Made by a program: the position numbers and the translations under genes
Source: RGIG2206 sp045577615
Lineage (GTDB): Bacteria > Bacillota > Clostridia > Oscillospirales > Acutalibacteraceae
Assembly: GCA_045577615.1 (NCBI GenBank)
Contig: JAZNIT010000035.1
Location: 1-56,892 of the forward strand
Length of the DNA stretch: 56,892 nt
Direction of reading: 5' to 3'
The notes under the pieces: model-generated
Told to the model about the DNA's origin: nothing
The model's input: the letters and a program-made list of their open reading frames with translations, nothing else
The model's database searches: none
Part shown: piece by piece, positions 14,958 to 23,076 of the stretch
Layout: every line of letters begins with the position of its first letter
Numbering within the stretch: position 1 is the stretch's first letter

Positions 14958-17462
14958 ATGAAACTTCTTGCTATTGACGGCAACAGCATAATTAACCGTG
15001 CTTTTTACGGTATTAAAGGACTTGCAACTCGTGATGGAATGTTTACTAACGGTATTTACGGGTTTATGAATATTTTGCTTCGCCTTATTGATATGACCGA
15101 GCCTGATTCAGTTGCAGTGGCTTTTGATTTAAAGGCGCCCACCTTCCGCCACGAAATGTATAGTGAATACAAAGCGGGCCGTAAAGGTATGCCTCCTGAG
15201 CTTGCACAGCAAATGCCTGTTATGAAGGATGTTTTGCGCCTTATGGGCTATCAGGTTCTTGAGCAGCCCGGCTATGAAGCCGATGATATACTAGGCACCT
15301 TGGCGGAGCTTGCTCGGTCCAAAGGCGACGAGTGCGTCATTGCTACCGGTGACCGTGACTCGTTGCAGCTTGTGGGTGACGGAGTCAGCGTATATCTTGC
15401 TGCAACCCGTATGGGCAAGCCCGAGATTATTGTATATGATGAGGCCGCTATTGCAGAAAAATATTGCGGTCTAACTCCCAATCAACTTATTGAGCTTAAA
15501 GCGCTTATGGGTGACTCGTCCGATAATATTCCCGGTGTTGCAGGCGTAGGCGAAAAAACGGCACTTTCACTTATTGCCGAGTTTGGCTCGCTTGAGGGCG
15601 TTTATGAAAATATCGACAGCGAATCTATTAAAGCAGGTGTTAGAGCAAAACTTATTGCTGATAAGGACAATGCCTTCTTGTCGCGCAAGTTGGGCGAGAT
15701 ATATAAGCAAGTACCAATTCCTTGCTATGATGAATGCTATAAAATCGGCGAGATGGATGGCGCAAACCTTGCTGAAATCCTGCGTAATCTTGAGATGTTT
15801 TCGATGATAGAACGCCTTGGTTTGACCGGCTTATCTGTGCCTGTGGACAATAAATGCTCGCTTAAAACCGTTAAACCTTGCGAGCTTGGCGAAATTACCG
15901 CACAAGATGTTTATTTGCTTTTGAATGGCGAGTATTCATATCTGTCTGATGGTGAGAAGGCAGTTGCCGTAACAACTACGCAGGCTCTTAATTTTATTAA
16001 AGATCGTTGTGTTTTGACCGATGATTCAAAAAAACTTTATCATTTGTGCCCCGATGCAAACGTTAAGTTTGACACCTCTCTTGCTGGATATTTGTTAGAC
16101 TCTGATGCTTCTGATTATTCGGTAGCTCGCTTGTGTGAACGTTATTCTGCGAATGCTGATGAAAGCTGCGAGGAGTTTACCGACATAGCAAGATTTGTTG
16201 TGCTTTGCGGAATAATGGAGCAAAAGATTGAAGAAACCTCAAACGCATCGCTTCTTTACGATGTTGAGATACCGCTTGCTCGTGTGCTTGCCGATATGGA
16301 ATCCGTCGGCTTTGAGGTCGATGCTGAGGCCATAGCTAAATATGGTGAGCAACTTGAAAAGCGCACTAATGAGCTTAGTTCAGATATATATGAACTTGTT
16401 GGCTATGAGTTTAATCTTAATTCACCCAAGCAACTTGGAGTTGCACTTTTTGAAAAGTTGGGCTTGCCCGCAGGCAAAAAAACCAAGAGCGGATATTCAA
16501 CCAATGCTGATGTGTTGGAGGGACTTAAGGATAAACATCCTGCTGTGAGCAAGTTGCTTGAATATCGCACCTTATCCAAGTTGAAATCCACCTACTGTGA
16601 CGGATTACTCAAGGCAGTAGGGGAGGATGGAAGAATTCGCTCCACCCTGAATCAAACAGAAACACGCACAGGCAGAATAAGCTCTGCTGAGCCGAATTTG
16701 CAAAACATCCCTGTTCGCACCGATGTGGGTAAAGAGTTCAGACGATTCTTTGTTGCACACGAGGGCAGAGTGTTATGCGATGCCGACTATTCGCAAATTG
16801 AATTGCGCGTGCTTGCCCATATGTCAGGTGATAAAGCAATGATTGATGCCTTTAATAACGGTGCGGATATTCATACTATCACCGCTGCCAAGGTGTTCGG
16901 TCTGCCTGAAAGTATGGTTACTCCTCAAATGCGTTCAAGCGCAAAGGCAGTCAACTTCGGTATCGTTTACGGTATCGGTGCATTTTCATTGGCTAAGGAT
17001 ATCGGCGTAAGCTTTGGTGATGCCAAACGCTTTATTGAAGGTTATCTTGCCAACTTTAGCGGCGTTAAGGCTTATATGGAAAAGACTCTTGAACAAGCCA
17101 AAGAGAGCGGCTATGTTGAAACCTCGTTTGGCAGACGCAGATATTTGCCTGAACTAAAAGCCTCAAACGGAATGCTTCGCGCTTTTGGTGAAAGGGTAGC
17201 ACGTAATGCGCCTATTCAAGGAACGGCAGCCGATATAATTAAGATTGCTATGGTTCGAGTATATACTCGTCTTAAAGAAGAAAACTTGGACGCAAAGTTG
17301 ATTTTGCAGATACACGACGAGCTTATTGTTGAATCAAGCGAAAAGGATGCCCAAAGAGCTGCAGAGATTATATCCTTCGAGATGTCTAATGCGTGCAAGC
17401 TTAGTGTGCCAATGCCTGCTGATGTAAACGTAGGAAAAACCTGGTACGATGCTAAAGAATAA
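14958..17462 (+). CDS. polA: DNA polymerase I
   Basis: PolA fills gaps and removes RNA primers during lagging-strand synthesis and repair. Residues ~1-290 are the 5'-3' exonuclease (LAIDGNSIINRAFYGI, VAFDLKAPTFRHEMY, ATGDRDSLQL, GVAGVGEKTA). Residues ~300-450 are a degenerate 3'-5' exonuclease domain that lacks the usual DxE acids. Residues ~450-834 are the polymerase: motif A DADYSQIELR with Asp608, motif B RSSAKAVNFGIVYGIG, and motif C IHDE with Asp787. At 834 residues it is on the short side. It is first in an operon with a phosphatase, rimI and tsaD. A TATAAT at 14913-14918 is a possible -10. Confidence 0.97.
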   Translation: MKLLAIDGNSIINRAFYGIKGLATRDGMFTNGIYGFMNILLRLIDMTEPDSVAVAFDLKAPTFRHEMYSEYKAGRKGMPPELAQQMPVMKDVLRLMGYQVLEQPGYEADDILGTLAELARSKGDECVIATGDRDSLQLVGDGVSVYLAATRMGKPEIIVYDEAAIAEKYCGLTPNQLIELKALMGDSSDNIPGVAGVGEKTALSLIAEFGSLEGVYENIDSESIKAGVRAKLIADKDNAFLSRKLGEIYKQVPIPCYDECYKIGEMDGANLAEILRNLEMFSMIERLGLTGLSVPVDNKCSLKTVKPCELGEITAQDVYLLLNGEYSYLSDGEKAVAVTTTQALNFIKDRCVLTDDSKKLYHLCPDANVKFDTSLAGYLLDSDASDYSVARLCERYSANADESCEEFTDIARFVVLCGIMEQKIEETSNASLLYDVEIPLARVLADMESVGFEVDAEAIAKYGEQLEKRTNELSSDIYELVGYEFNLNSPKQLGVALFEKLGLPAGKKTKSGYSTNADVLEGLKDKHPAVSKLLEYRTLSKLKSTYCDGLLKAVGEDGRIRSTLNQTETRTGRISSAEPNLQNIPVRTDVGKEFRRFFVAHEGRVLCDADYSQIELRVLAHMSGDKAMIDAFNNGADIHTITAAKVFGLPESMVTPQMRSSAKAVNFGIVYGIGAFSLAKDIGVSFGDAKRFIEGYLANFSGVKAYMEKTLEQAKESGYVETSFGRRRYLPELKASNGMLRAFGERVARNAPIQGTAADIIKIAMVRVYTRLKEENLDAKLILQIHDELIVESSEKDAQRAAEIISFEMSNACKLSVPMPADVNVGKTWYDAKE

Positions 17463-17474
17463 TGAGGAATTCAA

Positions 17475-17885
17475 GTGAAAAAAGTATTGTTTATTTGTAC
17501 GGGTAATACTTGCCGTTCGCCTATGGCAATGGCATTGTTTAATGCTTATGCCGCTAAAAAAAATATTGATGCTATTGCTGATAGCGCAGGTGTTGCGGCA
17601 GCGGTTGGAATGCCTGCATCGGATAACGCTGTAAAGGCACTGGCTGAAATAGATATAGACCTAAGTACGCACGCCTCAAAGCCTATCAGCAAAGAATTAC
17701 TTAACGATGTGGATTTGATTGTGTGTATGAGTGAGGGCCACGCGCAGCTTTTGAACTCGGTGGGTTATTCACCCGTTGTGTTTGGCAAAGGTGTGGCCGA
17801 TCCCTACGGTTACTCTATTGAGATTTATCGTGAGTGCCGCGACAATATGCAAAGAGCAATGCCTGAGTTGGTGGAAAAATTATGA
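17475..17885 (+). CDS. Low-molecular-weight protein tyrosine (or arginine) phosphatase
   Basis: The N-terminal P-loop CTGNTCRS (Cys8 to Ser15) is the CX5R(S/T) signature, with Cys8 as nucleophile and Arg14 binding phosphate. The general acid Asp109 sits in ADPYG. At 136 residues it is slightly shorter than usual for the fold (~150). Bacillus YwlE, a close type, removes phosphate from arginine, so a protein-arginine role is possible; the Thr at residue 12 of the loop is compatible with it. The gene starts 12 bases after polA and overlaps rimI, so it is cotranscribed with both. Confidence 0.9.
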   Translation: MKKVLFICTGNTCRSPMAMALFNAYAAKKNIDAIADSAGVAAAVGMPASDNAVKALAEIDIDLSTHASKPISKELLNDVDLIVCMSEGHAQLLNSVGYSPVVFGKGVADPYGYSIEIYRECRDNMQRAMPELVEKL

Positions 17886-18316
17886 TGATTATTCGTAATG
17901 CACAGCAAAGTGATTTGTCGGTCTTATCTGCTTTAAGCAATGAGTGCGGCGCTGACAGATGGAGCGAGGCTTCTTTTGCTGCAGAACTTGAGCATAATTC
18001 CATAGTGATGTGCTGTGATGTTGACAGCCATACCGTTGCTTTTTCCGTTGTATCACTTTCTTTTGAAGAGGCATATCTTCATCTGGTTGCTGTGGACTCA
18101 GAATACAGAGGTTGCGGTATTGCCAAGGCTTTGCTGTCACAGTGCGAGAATATGGCAGTTGAACGGGGGGCAGAAAAAATAATACTTGATGTAAGAACTT
18201 CTAATTCTGCAGCCGTTGGTCTATATGAAAATATGGGATATCAAAAGCTTTGCATTAGAAAGAATTTTTATTCAAATCCCAAAGATGACGCTTTTACTAT
18301 GATTAAGGAGCTATAA
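17882..18316 (+). CDS. rimI: Ribosomal protein S18 alanine N-acetyltransferase RimI
   Basis: This is a GNAT acetyltransferase of 144 residues. Motif A (LHLVAVDSEYRGCGIAKALL) binds acetyl-CoA, and the tail VGLYENMGYQKLCIRKNFYS leads to PKDDAFTM, typical of RimI, which acetylates the N-terminal alanine of ribosomal protein S18. Position right before tsaD, with a one-base gap, is the classic RimI context, where it is linked to the t6A genes. The ATGATG start overlaps the upstream phosphatase stop. tsaB, often next to it in Firmicutes, is not present here. Confidence 0.9.
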   Translation: MMIIRNAQQSDLSVLSALSNECGADRWSEASFAAELEHNSIVMCCDVDSHTVAFSVVSLSFEEAYLHLVAVDSEYRGCGIAKALLSQCENMAVERGAEKIILDVRTSNSAAVGLYENMGYQKLCIRKNFYSNPKDDAFTMIKEL

Positions 18317-18317
18317 A

Positions 18318-19334
18318 ATGAAGATATTAGCTATTGAATCTTCCTGCGATGAAACTGCAGTAGCAGTTACTGAGGGCAGAAATATATTGTCCAATGTCGT
18401 TTCAACACAGGTTGCGGAACACCGCAAATACGGTGGGGTTGTGCCTGAAATCGCTTCTCGACGACATGCAGAAAACATTGTGGATGTTACTGATAAAGCA
18501 CTTGCTGATGCAGGTTGCACACTGGATGATATTGATGCAGTTGCTGTTACATATGCTCCCGGACTCATAGGTGCGCTGCTCGTTGGCGTTAACTTTGCCA
18601 AGGGCCTTGCAATGTCTGCAGGTAAGCCTTTGATTCCTGTTCATCATTTGCGCAGTCACATTGCCGCTAATTATATCGGTGTTGAAGAGTTAAAACCTCC
18701 CTTTTTGTGCTTGGTTGTTTCAGGTGGTCATAGCCATCTTTGTGAGGTGCTTGACTATACTGATTATCGCATAATCGGGCGCACGAGGGACGACGCAGCA
18801 GGTGAGTGCTTCGATAAAGCAGCTCGAGCAATGGGTATTGGATACCCCGGCGGTGTAGAGTTGGATAAGATCGCAGAAAACGGTAACCCTAATGCATATA
18901 AATTGCCTTATCCTCATATGACCGATGGTAAATATGATTTTTCATTTTCCGGTCTTAAAACGGCGGTCATAAATATATTGCACAATGCAGAGCAAAAGGG
19001 CGAAAGCATTAGTGTGCCCGATATGTCTGCATCCTTGAGGTCAAGGGTTTGTGATATGCTCGTTAACAATACTATGTCAGCGGCTGAAGAGTTGGGTTAT
19101 AAAACCATTGCTGTTGCAGGCGGTGTATCGGCCAATGCTGAGCTTCGACGCCGTTTGGAGAAGGAATGCAGCAAGAGGGGATTTATTTTGTACCGTCCCG
19201 AGTTGAAGTATTGTGGCGATAATGGGGCGATGGTTGGTGTGCAGGCGTATTACGAGTTTTTGGCAGGAAATGTTGCTCAAAACGAATTAAACGCTTTTGC
19301 AACAATGCCAATAGATGATGTTGTGTTAAAATAA
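18318..19334 (+). CDS. tsaD: tRNA N6-adenosine threonylcarbamoyltransferase TsaD
   Basis: TsaD transfers threonylcarbamoyl to A37 of ANN-decoding tRNAs, acting with TsaB and TsaE. The ASKHA fold begins MKILAIESSCDETAVAV. The metal-binding histidines His110 and His114 lie in HHLRSH. GLIGALLVGVNFAKGLA, VVSGGHSHL, FSFSGLKTAV, AGGVSANAELR and GDNGAMVG are all family hallmarks. The length of 338 residues is normal. It is the last gene of the polA operon. tsaB, tsaC and tsaE are not in this window. Confidence 0.97.
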   Translation: MKILAIESSCDETAVAVTEGRNILSNVVSTQVAEHRKYGGVVPEIASRRHAENIVDVTDKALADAGCTLDDIDAVAVTYAPGLIGALLVGVNFAKGLAMSAGKPLIPVHHLRSHIAANYIGVEELKPPFLCLVVSGGHSHLCEVLDYTDYRIIGRTRDDAAGECFDKAARAMGIGYPGGVELDKIAENGNPNAYKLPYPHMTDGKYDFSFSGLKTAVINILHNAEQKGESISVPDMSASLRSRVCDMLVNNTMSAAEELGYKTIAVAGGVSANAELRRRLEKECSKRGFILYRPELKYCGDNGAMVGVQAYYEFLAGNVAQNELNAFATMPIDDVVLK

Positions 19335-19363
19335 TTTTAATTTTATAAAATATATCTTGCAGT

Positions 19364-19392
19364 TTGACATATTGTATGATAAACTGTAAAAT
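19364..19392 (+). promoter_or_regulatory. Promoter of pckG
   Basis: TTGACA (19364-19369), 17-base spacer, TAAAAT (19387-19392). The leader of ~65 bases contains two mutually exclusive hairpins: GGTAGGATGG/CCATTCTGCC (19395-19421) and TGATTT/AAATCA (19405-19429). A T-rich run follows. Confidence 0.75.
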
Positions 19393-19464
19393 GCGGTAGG
19401 ATGGTGATTTGCCATTCTGCCATAAATCAGTTAATTTTTTTCTTATAGAAAGGAAAGACGAATT

Positions 19465-21246
19465 ATGACCAACAACAAAACCGTTCTTGAGTTTGTTGAA
19501 CAGATCAAATCACTTGTCAATCCCGATTCAGTTGTATGGATTACCGGTGAGGAGTCACAACTTGAGGCACTTCGCAAAGAGGCTGTTGAAAGCGGTGAAA
19601 TGATTAAGCTTAACGAGGAAAAGCTCCCCGGTTGCTATCTTCACAGAACCAAGCCTAATGACGTAGCTCGCGTTGAAAACCGCACCTTTATCTGCACCTC
19701 AAAGCGTGAGGATGCAGGCCCCACCAATAACTGGGAAGATCCTCAGGTTATGTACAAGAAGCTTTATGATATTGCACGTGGTACCTATGCAGGTCGCACC
19801 ATGTATATCATTCCTTATTCAATGGGTCCCATCGGTTCACCTCTTGCAAAGATTGGTGTAGAAATTACCGATTCTATTTATGTTGTTCTTAATATGGCTA
19901 TTATGACCCGCATCGGCGACAAGGTTCTCGATGCACTTGGCGACAGCAACGATTGGGTACGCTGCTTCCACGCAAAATGCGATGTTGAAGAAGAAAATCG
20001 TTACATCTGCCAATTCCCTGAAGACAACACCATTATCTCTGTAAATTCTGCTTACGGCGGTAACGTATTGCTCGGTAAAAAGTGCTTTGCACTTCGTATT
20101 GCATCTTACCAGGGCTGGAAAGAGGGCTGGATGGCTGAGCATATGCTTATCCTCGGTCTTGAAAATCCCCAGGGTGAGGTTAAGTACATCGCTGCTGCAT
20201 TCCCCTCAGCTTGCGGTAAGACCAACCTTGCAATGCTTATTCCCCCCGAATACTTGCGTAAGAAGGGCTATAAGATTTGGACTGTTGGCGACGACATTAG
20301 CTGGATGAGAATAGGTGAAGATGGCAGACTTTATGCTATCAATCCTGAAAACGGCTTCTTTGGTGTTGCCCCCGGTACCAACGAAAAGTCTAACTACAAT
20401 GCTCTTGCATCTACTCGTTCAAACACCATCTTCACCAACGTATTGCACAACCTTGATGACAATACCGTATGGTGGGAAGGTCTTGATAAGAATCCCCCCA
20501 CCAATGCAATCGATTGGAAGGGTGAGAAGTGGGATCCCGCAAAGTACGACAAGGCTGATAAGTCAACCTGTGGCGCACATCCCAACAGCCGCTTCACCGC
20601 TCCTGCTAAGAACTGCCCCTGCATTTCTTCTGAGTTTGAAGCTGCAAACGGTGTTCCGATTTCTGCTATCGTATTCGGTGGCCGTCGTGCAAAGCTTGCA
20701 CCCCTGGTATACCAATCATTCGATTGGGAAAACGGTGTGTTCATTGGCTCTGCTATGGCTTCTGAGACTACTGCTGCTGCAGCAGGTGCAGTTGGCGTAG
20801 TTCGCCGCGATCCTATGGCTATGCTTCCTTTCTGCGGTTATCATATGGGCGACTATTTCGCACATTGGCTCGCAATGGGTGAGAAGCTTGGCGACAAGGC
20901 TCCCAAGATCTTCAATGTTAACTGGTTCCGTACCGATGATGAAGGCAACTTTGTATGGCCCGGCTTCGGCGACAATATGCGTGTTCTTAACTGGATCATT
21001 GACCGTTGCGAGGGCAAGGCTGACGCAATGGAAACCGAGATAGGTTACATTCCTCGTCCGGAAGATATTGACCTTACCGATCTGGATATGGATATGGACA
21101 CCCTTAAGTCTATCCTTAAGGTTGATAAAGAGGCATGGATTAAAGAGGCAGCTGAAATCACCGAGCATTACAAGAAGTTCGGCGATCGTTTGCCCAAGGA
21201 GCTCGAAGAGCAACTTGCAGGTCTTAAGTCACGCCTTGGCATCTAA
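19465..21246 (+). CDS. pckG: Phosphoenolpyruvate carboxykinase (GTP)
   Basis: This enzyme interconverts oxaloacetate plus GTP with PEP plus CO2; in fermenting anaerobes it often runs in the carboxylating direction toward succinate. The GTP-type P-loop FPSACGKTNLAM holds the hyper-reactive Cys250 and Lys252. VGDDISWMR (metal/kinase-2), FIGSAMASETTAAAAG and the N-terminal LHRTKPNDVARVENRTF are typical. The length of 593 residues fits the GTP class (~600), not the ATP class (~530). Codons are biased to a preferred set (AAG, GGC, ACC), which suggests high expression. It is monocistronic between its own promoter and terminator. Confidence 0.97.
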   Translation: MTNNKTVLEFVEQIKSLVNPDSVVWITGEESQLEALRKEAVESGEMIKLNEEKLPGCYLHRTKPNDVARVENRTFICTSKREDAGPTNNWEDPQVMYKKLYDIARGTYAGRTMYIIPYSMGPIGSPLAKIGVEITDSIYVVLNMAIMTRIGDKVLDALGDSNDWVRCFHAKCDVEEENRYICQFPEDNTIISVNSAYGGNVLLGKKCFALRIASYQGWKEGWMAEHMLILGLENPQGEVKYIAAAFPSACGKTNLAMLIPPEYLRKKGYKIWTVGDDISWMRIGEDGRLYAINPENGFFGVAPGTNEKSNYNALASTRSNTIFTNVLHNLDDNTVWWEGLDKNPPTNAIDWKGEKWDPAKYDKADKSTCGAHPNSRFTAPAKNCPCISSEFEAANGVPISAIVFGGRRAKLAPLVYQSFDWENGVFIGSAMASETTAAAAGAVGVVRRDPMAMLPFCGYHMGDYFAHWLAMGEKLGDKAPKIFNVNWFRTDDEGNFVWPGFGDNMRVLNWIIDRCEGKADAMETEIGYIPRPEDIDLTDLDMDMDTLKSILKVDKEAWIKEAAEITEHYKKFGDRLPKELEEQLAGLKSRLGI

Positions 21247-21254
21247 ATGTTAAT

Positions 21255-21287
21255 AAAAACGGCTGAATTTCGGTTCAGCCGTTTTTG
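21255..21287 (+). terminator. Terminator of pckG
   Basis: AAAACGGCTGAA and GGTTCAGCCGTTTT form a long stem around a short TTTC loop, followed by T residues. Confidence 0.9.
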
Positions 21288-21308
21288 CATAAAGAAAGGA
21301 TTTTTATA

Positions 21309-21476
21309 ATGGAGCCTAAAGATTATATTGTATCTAAAATAGAAGGGGAGTATGCATATTTAAAAGTTATTGACAACTCTGCAGAAGAATTGTTTATAGC
21401 AATGGCGCTTCTTCCTGCCAATGTGGATGTTGGCACCCGACTTCATTATGAAATGCTGCAATATACTATAATATAA
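21309..21476 (+). CDS. Small DUF3006-like protein
   Basis: The protein has 55 residues starting MEPKDYIVSKIEGEYAYLKV, a small beta-strand protein with a pattern (IEGEYAYL... LLPANVDVGTRL) like DUF3006 domains. The ATG at 21309 is preferred over one at 21285 because AAAGGA lies upstream of it and the earlier start falls in the pckG terminator. It is followed after 11 bases by the Dabb gene, so the two form a small operon. The function is unknown. Confidence 0.6.
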   Translation: MEPKDYIVSKIEGEYAYLKVIDNSAEELFIAMALLPANVDVGTRLHYEMLQYTII

Positions 21477-21487
21477 GAGGTTTTATT

Positions 21488-21781
21488 ATGGTTAAACATA
21501 TTATTTTGTGGAAGTTAAAAGAAGAGTTTAACAATGATGAGGTTAAGCTTGGTATTAAAAACAACTTGGAGGGGTTGAAAGGCGTTATTGATGGCTTGAT
21601 TGAAATTCAAGTTCAGATTGAAGCTATAAAGTCTTCAAACGCAGATGTTATGCTTTGTTCTGCGTTTGAAAATGAAGCTGCTTTAAAAAACTATGCCGTT
21701 CATCCTGCTCATGTTAGTGTTGCTGATACTTTTGTTCGTCCCTTTACAGAAACTCGTCTTTGCTTAGATTTTGAGGCCTAA
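21488..21781 (+). CDS. Dabb (stress-responsive alpha/beta barrel) domain protein
   Basis: The 97-residue protein begins MVKHIILWKLKEEF and ends with HPAHVSVADTFVRPFTETRLC, the two ends typical of the Dabb family. These form dimeric alpha/beta ferredoxin-like barrels. Family members have varied or unknown roles; some are cyclases or bind small molecules. The conserved N-terminal His4 and the HP-H segment are intact. An AGAGG site precedes the start, and a terminator follows directly. Confidence 0.9.
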   Translation: MVKHIILWKLKEEFNNDEVKLGIKNNLEGLKGVIDGLIEIQVQIEAIKSSNADVMLCSAFENEAALKNYAVHPAHVSVADTFVRPFTETRLCLDFEA

Positions 21782-21786
21782 AATCC

Positions 21787-21820
21787 GGTCAAATCGATTC
21801 GTTCGGTTTGACCGTTTTTG
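21787..21820 (+). terminator. Terminator after the Dabb gene
   Basis: CGGTCAAA (21787-21794) and TTTGACCG (21808-21815) flank a CGAT-TCG-containing loop and are followed by five T residues. Confidence 0.85.
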
Positions 21821-21902
21821 TAGTATTGTATGTATGTTTTAAGTTTGAATTGATTAGTTTTGTTTAAATGCAATATAATTTAAAGTTATATAAAATGTTT
21901 TG

Positions 21903-21931
21903 TTGATTTTTTGGTATTGAAAAGTTATAAT
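21903..21931 (+). promoter_or_regulatory. Promoter of ddh
   Basis: TTGATT (21903-21908), 17-base spacer, TATAAT (21926-21931). An AAAGGGG ribosome site is ~8 bases before the ATG. Confidence 0.7.
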
Positions 21932-21955
21932 ATCATTGTGAAAGGGGCGTAATTT

Positions 21956-22936
21956 ATGGTATCAGTCGCAATAGTTGGATATGGTAATTTAGGCAGAGGT
22001 GTAGAGTGTGCCGTTAAGCAAAATGAAGATATGAATCTTTATGGCGTGTTTACTCGTCGCGCACCTTCAAGTGTTAATACTTTGACCGGTGTACAGGCAT
22101 ATGCGCTAGATGATATTTTGGCTCATAAAGATAATATTGATGTTTTGATAATTTGTGGTGGCAGTGCGACCGATTTGCCCGTTCAAACCCCTGAACTTGC
22201 TAAGAACTTCAATGTTATTGACAGCTTTGACACCCATGCAGAAATTCCCAATCACTTTGCAAATGTAGATAATAGCGCCTCACAATCGGGCAAGATAGCC
22301 GTTATCTCAGTTGGTTGGGATCCCGGTATGTTCTCATTGAATCGCCTTTATGCAGAGGCTATTTTACCTCAAGGCGAAACTTATACATTCTGGGGCAAAG
22401 GGGTCAGCCAAGGCCATTCTGATGCCATACGCAGAATTGACGGCGTTATTGACGCCCGTCAGTACACAATTCCTGTTAAGTCAGCTCTTGAGTCTGTCAG
22501 ATCGGGTGAATGCCCCAATCTTACTACTCGAGAAAAGCATAAGAGAGAGTGCTTCGTTGTGGCTGAGGATGGTGCCGATAAAGCAAGAATAGAAAATGAA
22601 ATTGTTACAATGAAAAACTATTTTGCTGATTATGATACAACTGTTCATTTTATTTCAATGGAAGAGATGAAATCTAATCATAGCGGCTTGCCTCATGGTG
22701 GATTTGTAATTAGAAGCGGCAAAACAGGCCTTGATTTGCAAAACAATCATATTGTTGAATATTCTTTGAGTTTGGATTCTAATCCCGAATTTACATCTTC
22801 GGTGCTTGTTGCTTATGCGAGGGCTGCCGTGCGCCTGAACAGAGAGGGATTTAAGGGCTGCAAAACGGTGTTTGATATTCCTCCTTCTTACCTTTCTGCA
22901 AAAAGCAGTGAACAGTTGCGAAAAGAATTGTTATAA
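21956..22936 (+). CDS. ddh: meso-Diaminopimelate dehydrogenase
   Basis: Ddh makes meso-diaminopimelate in one NADPH-dependent step from tetrahydrodipicolinate, feeding lysine and peptidoglycan synthesis. The Rossmann fold starts VAIVGYGNLGRG; substrate-site signatures are SFDTHAEIP, SVGWDPGMFSLNR and FWGKGVSQGHSDAIR. At 326 residues it has the standard length. No other dap genes are adjacent. The gene has its own promoter and is followed by the promoter of the antiporter gene. It implies the shortcut branch of the DAP pathway in this organism. Confidence 0.96.
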   Translation: MVSVAIVGYGNLGRGVECAVKQNEDMNLYGVFTRRAPSSVNTLTGVQAYALDDILAHKDNIDVLIICGGSATDLPVQTPELAKNFNVIDSFDTHAEIPNHFANVDNSASQSGKIAVISVGWDPGMFSLNRLYAEAILPQGETYTFWGKGVSQGHSDAIRRIDGVIDARQYTIPVKSALESVRSGECPNLTTREKHKRECFVVAEDGADKARIENEIVTMKNYFADYDTTVHFISMEEMKSNHSGLPHGGFVIRSGKTGLDLQNNHIVEYSLSLDSNPEFTSSVLVAYARAAVRLNREGFKGCKTVFDIPPSYLSAKSSEQLRKELL

Positions 22937-22972
22937 TTGTCTTAATTTATAATTGTTATATCTAAATATTCA

Positions 22973-23001
22973 TTGACATATTGGTTAGCTGAGAGTAAAA
23001 T
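22973..23001 (+). promoter_or_regulatory. Promoter of the antiporter gene
   Basis: TTGACA (22973-22978), 17-base spacer, TAAAAT (22996-23001). Confidence 0.75.
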
Positions 23002-23017
23002 CTCTTTTAGAAATTAA

Positions 23018-23053
23018 TTAAGTCCTGAGGTCGCTCCTTCGGGACTTAAGTTT
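23018..23053 (+). terminator. Leader hairpin (possible attenuator) before the antiporter gene
   Basis: TTAAGTCC (23018-23025) pairs with GGACTTAA (23042-23049), with an inner GG/CC pair and a following GTTTT. It lies between the apparent promoter and the start codon, so it would be transcribed as part of the leader and could end transcription early. Confidence 0.55.
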
Positions 23054-23076
23054 TGAGTAAATGGTAGGTGTTTGTA

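Noticed and set aside
15858..16300. Inactivating damage in the polA exonuclease domain
   Set aside because: The missing DxE acids are the normal state of many Firmicutes DNA polymerase I proteins, not a local mutation.
20315..20800. Plus-strand alternative-frame ORF within pckG
   Set aside because: It arises from the biased codon use of pckG. No start signal or recognisable motif was found.
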